Assembly: GCF_002504165.1 (NCBI RefSeq)
Contig: NZ_CP021404.1
Span: forward strand, 3,244,770 to 3,308,769
DNA length: 64,000 bases
Reading direction: 5' to 3'
Source of the DNA: Pacificitalea manganoxidans
GTDB taxonomy: Bacteria; Pseudomonadota; Alphaproteobacteria; Rhodobacterales; Rhodobacteraceae
In this document: one piece after another, positions 39,552 through 48,452 of the stretch
How positions within the stretch are numbered: position 1 is the first letter of the stretch
Layout: every line of letters starts with the position of its first letter
Position numbers and translations under genes: made by a program
The notes under the pieces: model-generated
Told to the model about the DNA's origin: nothing
Databases searched by the model: none
The model's input: only the letters and a program-made list of their open reading frames with translations

Positions 39552-39578
39552 TCATGCGCGCAAGATTGTTGCGCATGA
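39552..39578. repeat. 8-bp inverted repeat upstream of ETF-QO
   Basis: TCATGCGC (39552-39559) and its complement GCGCATGA (39571-39578) flank 11 bases. A shifted pairing (GCGCAA with TTGCGC, 39558-39563/39569-39574) is also perfect. No T-run follows. It lies about 107-133 bp before the ETF-QO start codon and could be an operator. Confidence 0.5.
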
Positions 39579-39729
39579 AGTGCCCCGTTTGTCGATTTCG
39601 TCGTCACGTCACAGCCCGTTCGCACCGTGCCCCGCGCAGTGTCCCGGCCCCTGACCGCCGCACACTCCCCCTGCGCGACCCTGCGCCGACGGCACCCCGC
39701 CGATCCCCCGGCCCCACCGGCAGCGAGGC

Positions 39730-39758
39730 TTGACTTTACCCGTCCGGATTGAATTAAA
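39730..39758 (+). promoter_or_regulatory. putative sigma-70 promoter of greA
   Basis: TTGACT at 39730-39735 and ATTAAA at 39753-39758 with 17 bp between. The -35 matches the housekeeping consensus well, the -10 only partly. It is 38 bp before the greA ATG. Confidence 0.5.
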
Positions 39759-39796
39759 CGGGCGAACTCTTGTAACTTTTGCCCCCGAGGCCCTGC

Positions 39797-40267
39797 ATGG
39801 AAAAGATTCCGATGACCCGCGCCGGTGCCGCCGCGCTGGACGAAGAACTCAAGAAGCTGAAATCCGTTGAACGCCCCGCGATCATCAAGGCGATTGCCGA
39901 GGCACGCGAGCACGGCGACCTGTCGGAAAACGCCGAATACCACTCCGCCCGCGAAAAGCAGAGCTTCATCGAGGGTCGGATCAAGGAACTCGAAGGCACC
40001 CTGTCGCGCGCCGACGTCATCGACACTTCGAAGCTGAGCGGCCCGATCAAATTCGGCGCCACCGTCACCATCGTGGACGAAGACACCGATGCCGAGAAAA
40101 CCTACCAGATCGTGGGCGAGCCCGAAGCCGATCTGGAACGCGGTCTGCTCAACATCAAATCGCCCATCGCCCGCGCCCTGATCGGCAAGGAGGAGGGCGA
40201 CAGCGTCGAGGTGCGCACCCCCGGCGGTGACAAGAGCTACGAGATCCTCACCATCAAGTATATCTGA
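39797..40267 (+). CDS. greA: transcription elongation factor GreA
   Basis: 156 residues, secondary-channel factor that rescues backtracked RNA polymerase by stimulating transcript cleavage. The coiled-coil tip has the acidic pair in the usual place ([21 protein letters not shown] and E of GDLSENAEY). The C-terminal domain ([26 protein letters not shown]) is standard. GAGG six bases before the ATG at 39797 fits. The next gene begins 2 bp after its stop. Confidence 0.97.
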   Translation: MEKIPMTRAGAAALDEELKKLKSVERPAIIKAIAEAREHGDLSENAEYHSAREKQSFIEGRIKELEGTLSRADVIDTSKLSGPIKFGATVTIVDEDTDAEKTYQIVGEPEADLERGLLNIKSPIARALIGKEEGDSVEVRTPGGDKSYEILTIKYI

Positions 40268-40269
40268 TC

Positions 40270-41469
40270 ATGGCCAGCCGAGGCCCAGAGCATTCCGCGG
40301 ACCCGGCACCGGGCCCCGCCGCTGCAGGCATGGCAGGCAGCGGCGCGCGCCCTGCCGCCGCCTCCGCGCCGCGCCCCCGCCCCGCACCGTCCGAAGGCCC
40401 CGCCGATCTGCTGGCCATCCTGCTGTCGGTGCTGTGGCTGAGCCTGTCGGTCGCGTTTTTCGTGCTGGTGCCCGGCACGGGTAGCGCGGGCGGCACGCCC
40501 ATGACCTTTGCGATGATGCTGCTGGCGGTGTTCATGCCGGTGGCGGTGATCTGGATCGGCGCCGGGGCGGCCCGCAGCGCACGCATGATGCGCGCCGAAA
40601 GCGCCCGCCTGCAAAAGGCAATCGACACTCTGGCCCAGATGCGCGCCGGGGATGCCCCCGCGCCCCGCCCCGCAATCGACACTGCCGCCCACGCCGCCGC
40701 CACCGCCACCGCCGAGGACGAACGCGCCGCCACGCTGGAGCGCAAACTGGACGCCATCGCCGCCGCGCAGGCGCAATTGGAACAGGGATTGCAGGCGCTC
40801 GCCGCGTCGGGCTCTCCCCGCGCCGGGTTCACCGCGCCCTCCGGCAACTCAGGCAACGCCCAGCGCACCGCGCCTGCCGCCAGCGCCCGCCCCCCGCGCG
40901 CGGCACCTGCCTCCGCCCGCGCGCCTGCGCCCGCGGCGGGCTCCGGCGATGGCGGTCAGGCGACGCTTGCCCTAGGCGCGCCCGCAGGCACGGGGGAGCC
41001 GATCTCGGTCGATGACTTCATCCGCGCGCTGAACTTCCCCGAAGACGAACGCGACGCCGCAGGGTTTCGCGCCCTGCGCCGCGCGCTTAAGGATCACGCC
41101 AGTTCCGGCCTGATCCGCTCCGCTCAGGACGCGCTGACGCTCCTGTCCGAAGATGGCGTCTACATGGATGATCTGACCCCGGACCGCGCGCGCCCCGAGA
41201 TCTGGCGCCGTTTCGCGCAAGGCGAACGTGGCCGCACCATCGCGGCGCTTGGCGGCGTGCGTGATCGCGAGGCTCTGGCCCGCGCCGCCGGGCGCATGCG
41301 CCAAGATCCGATCTTCCGCGACACGGCCCACCACTTCCTGCGCAAGTTCGACAAGACCTTTGCGAATTTCGAACAGTTCGCCAGCGACGAAGACATCGCC
41401 CACCTCTCCGAAACCCGCACCGCCCGCGCCTTTATGCTGCTGGGCCGTGTATCGGGAACCTTCGACTGA
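40270..41469 (+). CDS. Ala/Pro-rich membrane protein, unknown function
   Basis: 399 residues. An Ala/Pro-rich N-terminus (1-45) precedes two membrane helices (about 47-69 and 77-100). Next comes a coiled-coil-like Ala/Glu/Gln region (RMMRAESARLQKAIDTLAQM, then about 155-185) and a low-complexity Ala/Pro linker (to about 240). The C-terminal 150 residues are a compact helical domain (PISVDDFIRALNFPEDERDAAGFRALR..., ending LLGRVSGTFD). It recalls conserved hypothetical proteins of Rhodobacteraceae. Coupled to greA by 2 bp spacing. Function not recognised. Confidence 0.75.
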   Translation: MASRGPEHSADPAPGPAAAGMAGSGARPAAASAPRPRPAPSEGPADLLAILLSVLWLSLSVAFFVLVPGTGSAGGTPMTFAMMLLAVFMPVAVIWIGAGAARSARMMRAESARLQKAIDTLAQMRAGDAPAPRPAIDTAAHAAATATAEDERAATLERKLDAIAAAQAQLEQGLQALAASGSPRAGFTAPSGNSGNAQRTAPAASARPPRAAPASARAPAPAAGSGDGGQATLALGAPAGTGEPISVDDFIRALNFPEDERDAAGFRALRRALKDHASSGLIRSAQDALTLLSEDGVYMDDLTPDRARPEIWRRFAQGERGRTIAALGGVRDREALARAAGRMRQDPIFRDTAHHFLRKFDKTFANFEQFASDEDIAHLSETRTARAFMLLGRVSGTFD

Positions 41470-41551
41470 GGCCCAGCGCACCATCGGCCTGCCCGGTGCG
41501 GCGCCGCACCGACTGAGCGGCGCGCGTCTTCCCCGCCGTGGTCCTCCCCGC

Positions 41552-42655
41552 TCAGCGCGCCTCCGGCGCTCCGCTGCCCCAGTCCGCGTCCTGCATCTCC
41601 CGCAGGCGGCTGGCCGTGCGCTCGAATTCGAAACTGCCCTCGCCTTCGATATAGAGTGATTCCGGCAGGTCGGCGGCAGAGCAGATCACCCGCACGCGGG
41701 CCTCGTAGAGCGCGTCGATCAAGGTGACAAAGCGCTTGGCCTCGTTGAAATTCGACCGCCCCAGACGCGGCACACCGTCCAGCATCAGAAGCTTCACCGC
41801 TTCCGCCAGCGCCAGATAATCCGCAGCGCCCAAAGGCTGCCCGCATAGCGCATAGAACGGCGCGCGCCCGCAGCCGTTGCGATAGGCGGGCAACGTCACC
41901 TTGCGGCCCTTGACCTGCAGCAACAGCGGTTCGGCGTCACCGCCAGTCAGATCGGTCCAGATCGCATCCATTCTGGCGCGGGTCTCGGCGTTGACGGGGG
42001 TGAACCAGACCTGTTCCCCGGCCAGCCGGTTCTGCCGATAATCGTTTTCGGACCCCAGTTCATGCACCTCCATCCGCTGCTTCAGCAGATCGATGAACGG
42101 CACGAAAAGCTGCCGGTTCAGCCCGTTTTTATACAGATCGTCCGGCACCCGGTTGGAGGTCGTGACAATCACCACCCCCGCAGCGAAAAGCTGCTCGAAG
42201 AGCCGCCCCACGATCATCGCGTCGGTAATGTCGGTAATCTGCATTTCATCGAACGCCAGCAAATCGACCTCGGCGGCCACGGCCTCCGCCGCCGGCTTGA
42301 TCGCGTCATCGACACCGCGTTTGCGCGCCTCGTGCATGGCGGTGTGGATTTCCTGCATGAAGGCGTGGAAATGCACGCGCCGTTTGCGAGTGCCGGGAAT
42401 GGCATCCACGAACAGGTCCATCAACATCGACTTGCCGCGCCCGACCCCGCCCCACAGGTAAAGCCCGGTCACCGGCTCGGGCGTGCTGCCGCCCCCGAAC
42501 AATCCGCGCAGACCGGAGCGGCGCGCGGGCTTGCGCGCTTCCATCCGGGCGCGCACCGCGTCCAGCTTCTCGACCGCCAGCGCCTGCGCAGGGTCGGGTT
42601 TCAGCGTGCCCTCGTCGATGCGGGCGCGATAGATATCGGTGACGGTCTGGCTCAT
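41552..42655 (-). CDS. zapE: cell division protein ZapE (AFG1-like ATPase)
   Basis: 367 residues of the AFG1/ZapE P-loop ATPase family. Walker A is GGVGRGKSMLMDLF and Walker B LLAFDEMQITDITDA; sensor segments VIVTTSNRVPDDLYKNGLNR and FVPFIDLLKQ follow. ZapE interacts with FtsZ at the division site under stress in E. coli; the mitochondrial homologue acts in respiratory-complex turnover, so either role is possible. Divergent from the MFS gene with about 120 bp between. Confidence 0.93.
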   Translation of the reverse strand: MSQTVTDIYRARIDEGTLKPDPAQALAVEKLDAVRARMEARKPARRSGLRGLFGGGSTPEPVTGLYLWGGVGRGKSMLMDLFVDAIPGTRKRRVHFHAFMQEIHTAMHEARKRGVDDAIKPAAEAVAAEVDLLAFDEMQITDITDAMIVGRLFEQLFAAGVVIVTTSNRVPDDLYKNGLNRQLFVPFIDLLKQRMEVHELGSENDYRQNRLAGEQVWFTPVNAETRARMDAIWTDLTGGDAEPLLLQVKGRKVTLPAYRNGCGRAPFYALCGQPLGAADYLALAEAVKLLMLDGVPRLGRSNFNEAKRFVTLIDALYEARVRVICSAADLPESLYIEGEGSFEFERTASRLREMQDADWGSGAPEAR

Positions 42656-42778
42656 GCTTCTTGCGATACTGCGTGCCGCCAGTCTTGAAAAGACCCGACC
42701 CGCCCGGCAAAAGGCCCGGATCGGACCCTATCACAGGTTCTGATTTGACCCCGCCCGCCGCTCACGCAATCTAGCGCC

Positions 42779-44017
42779 ATGCAAAAACCAGCCCCTCTCC
42801 TCACCCCGGTGCTGATCGCGGGTTGCGTCATCATCCTGATGAGCTTCGCCATCCGGGCAAGCTTTGGGGTGTTCCAGATCCCCATCGCGGAGGAGTTCAA
42901 TTGGCCGCGGGCGGAATTTTCGCTTGCCATCGCGATTCAGAACCTCGCCTGGGGCATCGGGCAGCCGCTGTTCGGGGCTTTCGCGGAACGCTTCGGGGAC
43001 CGGCTTGCGATCATCCTCGGCGCGGTGACCTACGCGGCGGGGCTGGTGCTCTCCTCCTTTGCCGTCACCCCCGAAGCGCATCAGATGCTGGAAGCTCTTG
43101 TAGGGTTCGGCATCGCGGGCACCGGGTTCGGCGTGATCCTTGCCGTGGTGGGGCGCGCGTCCAGCGACGAAAACCGCTCCATGAGCCTCGCCATCGCCAC
43201 AGCCGCAGGCTCCGCCGGGCAGGTCTTTGGCGCGCCGCTGGCCGAATGGATGCTGGGCTTCATCAGCTGGCAACAGGTGTTCATGGTCTTTGCCGCGATG
43301 GTGCTGGCCTCGCTCATGGTGCTGCCGATGATGCGCAGCCCCGAACGCGCCAGCCGTGCGGAGCTTGAGGAAAGCATGGGTCAGATCCTGATCAAGGCGT
43401 TCCGCGACCCGTCCTATACGCTGATCTTTCTGGGGTTCTTCTCCTGCGGCTATCAACTGGCCTTCATCACCGCCCATTTCCCCGCGCTGGTGACCGAAAT
43501 GTGCGCCCCGATCCTTGCCGGTGGCATCCTGTCCAATCTCGGGATTTCGTCGACCTCCGCCCTGGGTGCTGTGGCGATTTCGCTGATCGGGCTGGCCAAT
43601 ATCGCGGGCACGCTGACGGCGGGCTGGCTGGGCAAGCGATACTCCAAAAAATACCTGCTCGCCGGGATCTACACCCTGCGCACGCTGGTCTCGGCGGCCT
43701 TCATCCTGACGCCGATCACGCCTGCGACCGTGCTGCTGTTTTCGGGCGCCATGGGGGCGCTGTGGCTGGCCACGGTGCCGCTGACCTCCGGCCTTGTCGC
43801 GCATATCTACGGGCTGCGCTATATGGGCACGCTTTACGGGATCGTGTTCTTCTCCCATCAGCTCGGCAGCTTCATGGGCGTCTGGCTCGGCGGGCGGCTC
43901 TACGACGTGACCGGCGATTATTCCGCCGTCTGGTGGGTGGGCGTCGCGGTTGGCGCGTTCTCCGCCATCGTGCACCTGCCGGTCAGGGAACGCCCCTTGG
44001 GGGCGCGGCTGGCGTAA
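42779..44017 (+). CDS. MFS transporter
   Basis: 412 residues with 12 hydrophobic segments of the major facilitator fold. The first loop holds the family motif in GAFAERFGDRLAIILGA (G-x(3)-D/E-R-x-G type). The closest type seems to be the oxalate/formate-like or monocarboxylate carriers (CFASCGYQLAFITAHFP resembles that group: FFSCGYQLAFITAHFP). Substrate unknown. It is convergent with the ornithine cyclodeaminase-like gene, 12 bp away. Confidence 0.88.
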   Translation: MQKPAPLLTPVLIAGCVIILMSFAIRASFGVFQIPIAEEFNWPRAEFSLAIAIQNLAWGIGQPLFGAFAERFGDRLAIILGAVTYAAGLVLSSFAVTPEAHQMLEALVGFGIAGTGFGVILAVVGRASSDENRSMSLAIATAAGSAGQVFGAPLAEWMLGFISWQQVFMVFAAMVLASLMVLPMMRSPERASRAELEESMGQILIKAFRDPSYTLIFLGFFSCGYQLAFITAHFPALVTEMCAPILAGGILSNLGISSTSALGAVAISLIGLANIAGTLTAGWLGKRYSKKYLLAGIYTLRTLVSAAFILTPITPATVLLFSGAMGALWLATVPLTSGLVAHIYGLRYMGTLYGIVFFSHQLGSFMGVWLGGRLYDVTGDYSAVWWVGVAVGAFSAIVHLPVRERPLGARLA

Positions 44018-44029
44018 CCGCCCCGGCGG

Positions 44030-44941
44030 TCAGCCTGTCCCCACCGTGTCGAGGATATAGCGCGCGGTCATCAGATCCAGATGCGCGCCGCCGCCGTTCT
44101 TGAACAACGTGATTTCGTCGTCCGACTGCCGCGCGAATGCGCCGCCCGCCAGATCGTAGTAGTCGGCCACCACATCCTCCGCGCCGACCACACCGGCGGC
44201 GATAGGGATCGCCAGTTCGCCGATATGGCCCAGCACCGTGTCGCGACTGTCGAGGAAGATCCGCGCCCGCTTTAACACGGCGTCGTCGGCTTCGCGCATA
44301 TCCGCCCGGTAGGCGCCGATCAGATCGACGTGCTGGCCGGGCCGCAGCCAGTCGCCGCGCAACACCGGTTCGGTGCTCATCGTGGCGCAGCAGACGATAT
44401 CGGCCATCGCCACGGCGGTTTCCGCATCCGCCGCTACGCGCACCTGCGGAAAATCGGCGGCCAGCGCCTCCGCCCGCGCCTGCGTCCGGTTCCACAGGGT
44501 GAACCGCGCGTCGGGAAACAGCACCGAATAGGCCTCGATCAAGGCGCCCGCGACCGAACCCGCGCCAAGGATCGCGATGCTTTCCGCGCCCTTCGGGGCC
44601 AGTTTGCGCGCAGCCAGCAGGCTGTCGCCCACGGTTTTCCATTTCGTCACCAGATGGAAATCCACCAGCGCCTGGGCGGTGCCGTCCTCATCGGAAAACA
44701 GCGTCACGGCGCCGTTGACGGTGGGCAGGTCGCGATTGTCGGGGAAAATCGTCGCGCTTTTCACCGCCAGCCCCAGCCCGTCGATCCATGCCGCCCGGTT
44801 CAACAGCGTGTCCCCCCGGCGCCGCAGGAACGTATCCGCAATTTCCGCGCGCGGCAGGGCATGGCCCGCCTCCAGCGCATCGGTCAGCGCCAGCCAGTCC
44901 AGCTGACTTTCGGCAGTGAAAGGAATGTAGGGCAGGCTCAT
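44030..44941 (-). CDS. ornithine cyclodeaminase / mu-crystallin family protein
   Basis: 303 residues. The NAD-binding Rossmann motif is AILGAGSVAGALIEAYSVLFP near 125, and the second domain has the family features (KSATIFPDNRDLPTVNGAVTLF, RKLAPKGAESI). These enzymes may act as ornithine cyclodeaminase, L-alanine dehydrogenase, or ketimine reductase; the residues shown do not discriminate. ATGA overlap with the HAD gene upstream indicates coupling in the fghA operon. Confidence 0.85.
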   Translation of the reverse strand: MSLPYIPFTAESQLDWLALTDALEAGHALPRAEIADTFLRRRGDTLLNRAAWIDGLGLAVKSATIFPDNRDLPTVNGAVTLFSDEDGTAQALVDFHLVTKWKTVGDSLLAARKLAPKGAESIAILGAGSVAGALIEAYSVLFPDARFTLWNRTQARAEALAADFPQVRVAADAETAVAMADIVCCATMSTEPVLRGDWLRPGQHVDLIGAYRADMREADDAVLKRARIFLDSRDTVLGHIGELAIPIAAGVVGAEDVVADYYDLAGGAFARQSDDEITLFKNGGGAHLDLMTARYILDTVGTG

Positions 44942-45561
44942 GCGGCGCTCTCCTCGGTCAGCAGGCCCCGCTCGACCAGCGCGCGCGCCCATCCGTCGGG
45001 TCCAGTAAACAGATGCGTCTGCCAACCGCGCGCAGCGGCAGCAGCGATGTTGTCGGGCCGGTCATCGGCAAAGAGCAACGCACCGGGCGCGATCCCGCAA
45101 TCGGCCTCTACCTGCGCGTAAATCTCCGGGTCGGGCTTGATTACGCCCATATGGCCGGAAATGTAGCGCCGGTCGAATTCCCCCAGAAACGGGTAATGCG
45201 TCTCCGCCAAGGCAAAGCTCTGAATGCCGAAATTCGACAGCGCAAAGACCGGCACCCGCGCCGCCCGCAGCGCCCTGAGCAGCCGCACCGAGCGGTCGAT
45301 GACGGGGGAGGCCATTTCGATCCAGCGGTCGTGCCACATCTCCACCTCGGGGCCCCAAGCAGCGTGGCGCGCGGCGGTTTCCATCACCGTGGCGCGGAAA
45401 TCCTGCCCCCGGTCGACCCGGTCGTTCATCGCGTGCAGGTCGATCGCGGCGAACATCTCCTGCCGCCGTGCCGCGCCGATCTGGGCGTCATAGAACCGTT
45501 CGGGTTGCCATTCGATCAGCACATTGCCGATGTCGAACACCACTGCGGAAACCGTTGTCAT
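44938..45561 (-). CDS. HAD superfamily hydrolase
   Basis: 207 residues of the haloacid dehalogenase superfamily, YihX-like. Motif I is [12 protein letters not shown], where the second Asp of DxD is Gly-Asn, typical for the YihX group. Motif II is in VFALSNFG (Ser/Thr), motif III Lys in [10 protein letters not shown], motif [12 protein letters not shown]. YihX dephosphorylates glucose-1-phosphate, but substrate cannot be inferred. Overlaps both neighbours by 4 bp. Confidence 0.88.
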   Translation of the reverse strand: MTTVSAVVFDIGNVLIEWQPERFYDAQIGAARRQEMFAAIDLHAMNDRVDRGQDFRATVMETAARHAAWGPEVEMWHDRWIEMASPVIDRSVRLLRALRAARVPVFALSNFGIQSFALAETHYPFLGEFDRRYISGHMGVIKPDPEIYAQVEADCGIAPGALLFADDRPDNIAAAAARGWQTHLFTGPDGWARALVERGLLTEESAA

Positions 45562-46025
45562 CGGGGGGTGCCTTTCTCCTGTGCCGCCGCGCGCAACGCG
45601 CGGTCCAACGCCTCGCGGAAGCGCGACCGGTCGGCCTTGCCAAAGCTTTTGCCACCGCCTTGCCGGAATGGATCGGCGGCGCGCAGATCGGCCATCAGGT
45701 CGCGGGTCGCCAGCACGTTGCCGATATTGGCCTGCGTCAGCCGCTCGCCATCATGTTTGAGCACCTGCGCCCCGGCGGCCACGCATTTCGCCGCTAGCGG
45801 GATATCAGCGGTGATCACCACATCCCCCGGCCCCGCGCGCTCCGCGATCCACATATCCGCCACATCCGGCCCGTCGGGCACATAGACCAGTTCCACCAAC
45901 GGATTGGCCGAGGGGCGCAGCCCGCCATTGCAGACCATCTTCACCGCGACCTTGTGTCGGGTCGCGACCGCTTCGGCCTCCGCCTTCACCGGGCAGGCAT
46001 CGGCATCAATGTAGAGCACACTCAC
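45558..46025 (-). CDS. YaiI/YqxD family protein (DUF188)
   Basis: 155 residues. The N-terminus [17 protein letters not shown] and the segment [32 protein letters not shown] match the DUF188 family (PIN-like fold, no proven function). Acidic residues at the N-terminus suggest a nuclease-like metal site. It starts at GTG (46025), overlapping the fghA stop as GTGA, and ends overlapping the HAD gene. So fghA-yaiI-HAD-OCD is one coupled operon. Confidence 0.85.
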   Translation of the reverse strand: MSVLYIDADACPVKAEAEAVATRHKVAVKMVCNGGLRPSANPLVELVYVPDGPDVADMWIAERAGPGDVVITADIPLAAKCVAAGAQVLKHDGERLTQANIGNVLATRDLMADLRAADPFRQGGGKSFGKADRSRFREALDRALRAAAQEKGTPR

Positions 46026-46852
46026 GCGTAAAGCGCCTCGGCATGGAAGGTCACATGATCCTCCATAAAGGTCGAAATGAAGAAGTAGCTGTGGTCATAG
46101 CCCTTCTGCATCCGCAGCACCCCGTCCTGCCGCTGCGCGGCCATCGCCTCGGCCAGCGCCTGCGGACGCAGCAGGTCGAAAAACTGATCCTCGGTGCCCT
46201 GATCGATCAGCATCGGGCCGTCAAACCCGCCCTGCCGCATCAGCAGCGTGGCATCATGCGCCGCGCGCGTGGCCTCATCCGCGCCCAGATAGGCGTCAAA
46301 CTGCTTGCGCCCCCAATCGGATGCGGTGGGATTGGCAATCGGCGCAAAGGCCGAAACCGAGCGGAAGCGCCCCGGATGCCGCATCGCCAGCGTCAGCGCC
46401 CCGTGCCCGCCCATCGAATGGCCGGTCACCGATTGCCGCTCCGGGTCGATGGCGAAAGTGTCGCTCAGCAGCGCGGGCAACTCGTCCGAGACGTAATCCC
46501 ACATGCGGAAATGCTCGGCCCACGGCGCCTGCGTCGCGTTGACGTAGAACCCGGCGCCCTGCCCCAGATCATAGGCCTCGTCATTGGCCACGCCTTCGCC
46601 GCGCGGCGAGGTGTCGGGAAAGACCAGCGCGATGCCCTGCTCGGCGGCCCAGCTTTGCGCGCCGGCCTTGGTCATGGCGTTCTCATGGGTGCAGGTCAGC
46701 CCCGACAGGAACCACAGCACCGGCACCGGCCCGTCGGCGGCCTCGGCGGGCAGAAACAGCCCAAAGGTCATGTCGCAATTACAGACGGCAGAGGTATGGC
46801 GATAGACACCCTGCACGCCGCCGAATGCGCGGTTCTCGGAAACGGTTTCCAT
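46022..46852 (-). CDS. fghA: S-formylglutathione hydrolase
   Basis: 276 residues, esterase D type. It hydrolyses S-formylglutathione to formate and glutathione, the step after formaldehyde dehydrogenase. The nucleophile is Ser146 in [12 protein letters not shown]-terminus [19 protein letters not shown] and the C-terminal KGYDHSYFF with the catalytic His are conserved in the family. GGAG seven bases before ATG 46852 supports the start. The frame extends to an ATG at 46948 behind a GGAGGA, but those 32 residues lack family similarity. Its partner dehydrogenase is about 3.3 kb away (50152-51282). Confidence 0.94.
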   Translation of the reverse strand: METVSENRAFGGVQGVYRHTSAVCNCDMTFGLFLPAEAADGPVPVLWFLSGLTCTHENAMTKAGAQSWAAEQGIALVFPDTSPRGEGVANDEAYDLGQGAGFYVNATQAPWAEHFRMWDYVSDELPALLSDTFAIDPERQSVTGHSMGGHGALTLAMRHPGRFRSVSAFAPIANPTASDWGRKQFDAYLGADEATRAAHDATLLMRQGGFDGPMLIDQGTEDQFFDLLRPQALAEAMAAQRQDGVLRMQKGYDHSYFFISTFMEDHVTFHAEALYA

Positions 46853-46952
46853 CGGCAAGCTCCAGAAGATCAGACAATTGGTCCAACTGGTGGCACGGAT
46901 CGGCGCGGCGCGAAACCCCCGCGCGGAGCTCATCCCGGCGCTTGCCATTCCT

Positions 46953-46996
46953 CCGTGATCGCATGGGTCAGCGCGCGCTGACCCATGCGATCACGG
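46953..46996. repeat. 44-bp perfect palindrome at the 3' end of the AEC transporter gene
   Basis: Two 22-bp arms (46953-46974 and 46975-46996) are exact reverse complements with no spacer, centred on GCGC|GCGC. Pairing extends outward for a few more bases with one mismatch. The right arm encodes the last codons of the AEC gene on the minus strand, and the TGA stop (46970-46968) lies in the left arm, so the inverted copy creates the stop. On the minus strand the palindrome is followed directly by GGAGGAATG. Confidence 0.95.
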
Positions 46997-47897
46997 CGGG
47001 CAGGGTCACGATGCTGGCTGCGGTCGAAAACAGGATCGCGGCGGATGCCCGTGCGGGGGCAACCCCGTAATGCTGCGCCAACATGAATACATTGCCCGCC
47101 ACCGGCAGCGCCGCCGCCGAAATCATGATCCCGGCCAGATAGGGCTCCACCGGGAACACCCATAATGCAAAGACGGCGACCGCCGCCGGATGCAGCAGCA
47201 GCTTGCACACCGACAGCCACGACGCGACAGACACCCGTTCGGCGCTTTTGCCAGCCAGCGATGCGCCAATGGCAAACAGCGCGCCGGGCGTCGCGGCATT
47301 GCCCAGCAGCGTCAGGAATTCTTCCATCGGGCCCGGCATCGCCCACCCCGCCGCCGACCATGCCAGCCCCAAGGCAATGGACACGATCATCGGGTTGGCC
47401 AGCAGCCCGCGCAGAACCCGCAGCAAGGTCGAGGGGCGGATGCGGCCCTCCCGGCTGGCGGTGATCAGGATCACGATCAGGGTGGAAAACACCAGCAGGT
47501 CGATTGCCAGCACCATCACCAAGGGTAGCACTGCGCCCTCGCCCATCAGCATCACCAGCATCGGCACGCCCAGAAACCCGGTATTGCCGATCACCGCGCA
47601 TTGGGCCTCCACCGCCGCCTGCGCCATGCCGACGCCGCGCCACAGTGCCACCGCCGTAGCTAGCCCGTAGACCACCAGACAGCCGGACAGATAGGCCAGC
47701 AGGAACGGCCCGTTCAGGAATTGCGAGAAGCTCAACTGCGCGGCAAAGCGGAATAGCATCGCTGATAGCGCGAAGTAGAACACGAATTTCGTCAGCCACG
47801 CCGTCGCCTCGGCGGTAAAGAACCGCATTCGGCCCGCGCCATAGCCCAGCGCGATCAGCGCGAAAAACGGCAGTGTCTCTAGAAAAATCGCCAGCAT
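46968..47897 (-). CDS. AEC family transporter (auxin efflux carrier type)
   Basis: 309 residues with about 10 membrane segments. The N-terminus FFALIALGYGAGRMRFF and the central GLAWSAAGWAMPGPMEEFLTLLGNAATPGALFAIGASL match the AEC family, which exports organic acids, amino acids or related anions. The C-terminus ends AVIAWVSAR at a stop formed by a palindrome, so its last residues may differ from relatives. Upstream lie TetR-operator-like sites. Downstream fghA follows in the same direction after 116 bp. Confidence 0.88.
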   Translation of the reverse strand: MLAIFLETLPFFALIALGYGAGRMRFFTAEATAWLTKFVFYFALSAMLFRFAAQLSFSQFLNGPFLLAYLSGCLVVYGLATAVALWRGVGMAQAAVEAQCAVIGNTGFLGVPMLVMLMGEGAVLPLVMVLAIDLLVFSTLIVILITASREGRIRPSTLLRVLRGLLANPMIVSIALGLAWSAAGWAMPGPMEEFLTLLGNAATPGALFAIGASLAGKSAERVSVASWLSVCKLLLHPAAVAVFALWVFPVEPYLAGIMISAAALPVAGNVFMLAQHYGVAPARASAAILFSTAASIVTLPAVIAWVSAR

Positions 47898-48028
47898 GAT
47901 CCGCTGCTAGCATGCGGCGCGCGCTCCGGGAAGAAGCCCGGCGCCGAACGCTTTGCGCCTCCCGGCACCTGTTGCGCTGCGGTCGAAATCCGGGGGCGGG
48001 CGATGCGCGAAACGCGGCGCCAAAAAAC

Positions 48029-48044
48029 TGAACCGTTTGGTTCA
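48029..48044. promoter_or_regulatory. TetR-type operator-like site 1
   Basis: TGAACCGTTTGGTTCA: perfect 6-bp arms with a GTTT spacer. It lies between the AEC gene and the divergent small secreted-peptide gene, 132 bp before the first and 93 bp before the second. It resembles sites 2 and 3. Confidence 0.65.
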
Positions 48045-48080
48045 TTTTTCCCTTGAAGACTCACCGCAAGCGGCCATATC

Positions 48081-48104
48081 AAACTAAACAGTTCGGTTCA
48101 GTTT
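48081..48104. promoter_or_regulatory. TetR-type operator-like site 2
   Basis: AAACTAAAC, six bases, GTTCAGTTT: arms differ by one base from a perfect inverted repeat. It ends 33 bp before the small secreted-peptide start codon, a location suited to blocking transcription. Confidence 0.6.
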
Positions 48105-48136
48105 GAGCCGGTATCGCCAGAACAGGAGTGTTCATC

Positions 48137-48346
48137 ATGACCCGTAAATTGATCCTTGCCGCAACGCTCGCGCTTGCTGGCACCACGCTTCCCGCCGCTG
48201 CTGGTGGCTTTGGCGGTGTCGCTCTCGACATCCCGCATCTGACCTTCCCGGCCAAGACACAGGCCGAAACACCCGCCCCGAAACCAACCGAAACGGTCAC
48301 CCGCGCCTGCACCCCGAACGCCTGCGCCCAGCCGCTGGCCAAGTGA
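48137..48346 (+). CDS. small secreted peptide, unknown function
   Basis: 69 residues. A signal peptide (ILAATLALAGTTLPAAAG) precedes a 45-residue mature part with Pro/Thr-rich linker and two cysteines close together (RACTPNACAQPLAK), which may form a disulfide in the periplasm. AGGAG eight bases before the ATG is an excellent ribosome site. Operator-like sites stand on both sides, suggesting control by the TetR protein encoded next. I do not recognise a family. Confidence 0.7.
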   Translation: MTRKLILAATLALAGTTLPAAAGGFGGVALDIPHLTFPAKTQAETPAPKPTETVTRACTPNACAQPLAK

Positions 48347-48402
48347 TTGCCGCCGTTTCAGCCCGCATAAGCAATGGACGACTGCGCGCGGCGTCTTGTG
48401 CC

Positions 48403-48426
48403 AACTGAACCGGACGGTCTAAGTTT
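48403..48426. promoter_or_regulatory. TetR-type operator-like site 3
   Basis: AACTGAACCG, two bases, CGGTCTAAGTT: the arms match at 8 of 11 positions and the left arm is identical to the left arm of site 1. It is 27 bp before the chosen TetR start, consistent with autoregulation. Confidence 0.5.
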
Positions 48427-48452
48427 GACCGCCAGTCCCGGTGAAAGAGCCC

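Larger units (their letters stand above)
39446..39796 (+). other. 351-bp intergenic region, ETF-QO to greA
   Basis: No gene seen. It contains a perfect inverted repeat (39552-39559 with 39571-39578) and a sigma-70-like promoter for greA (39730-39758), listed separately. The middle (about 39600-39720) is C-rich and shows nothing else. Confidence 0.7.

Noticed and set aside
46853..46948. Longer fghA start at ATG 46948 next to GGAGGA
   Set aside because: The GGAGGA touches the ATG with no spacing, and the added 32 residues do not match the family, whose N-terminus METVSEN is normal.
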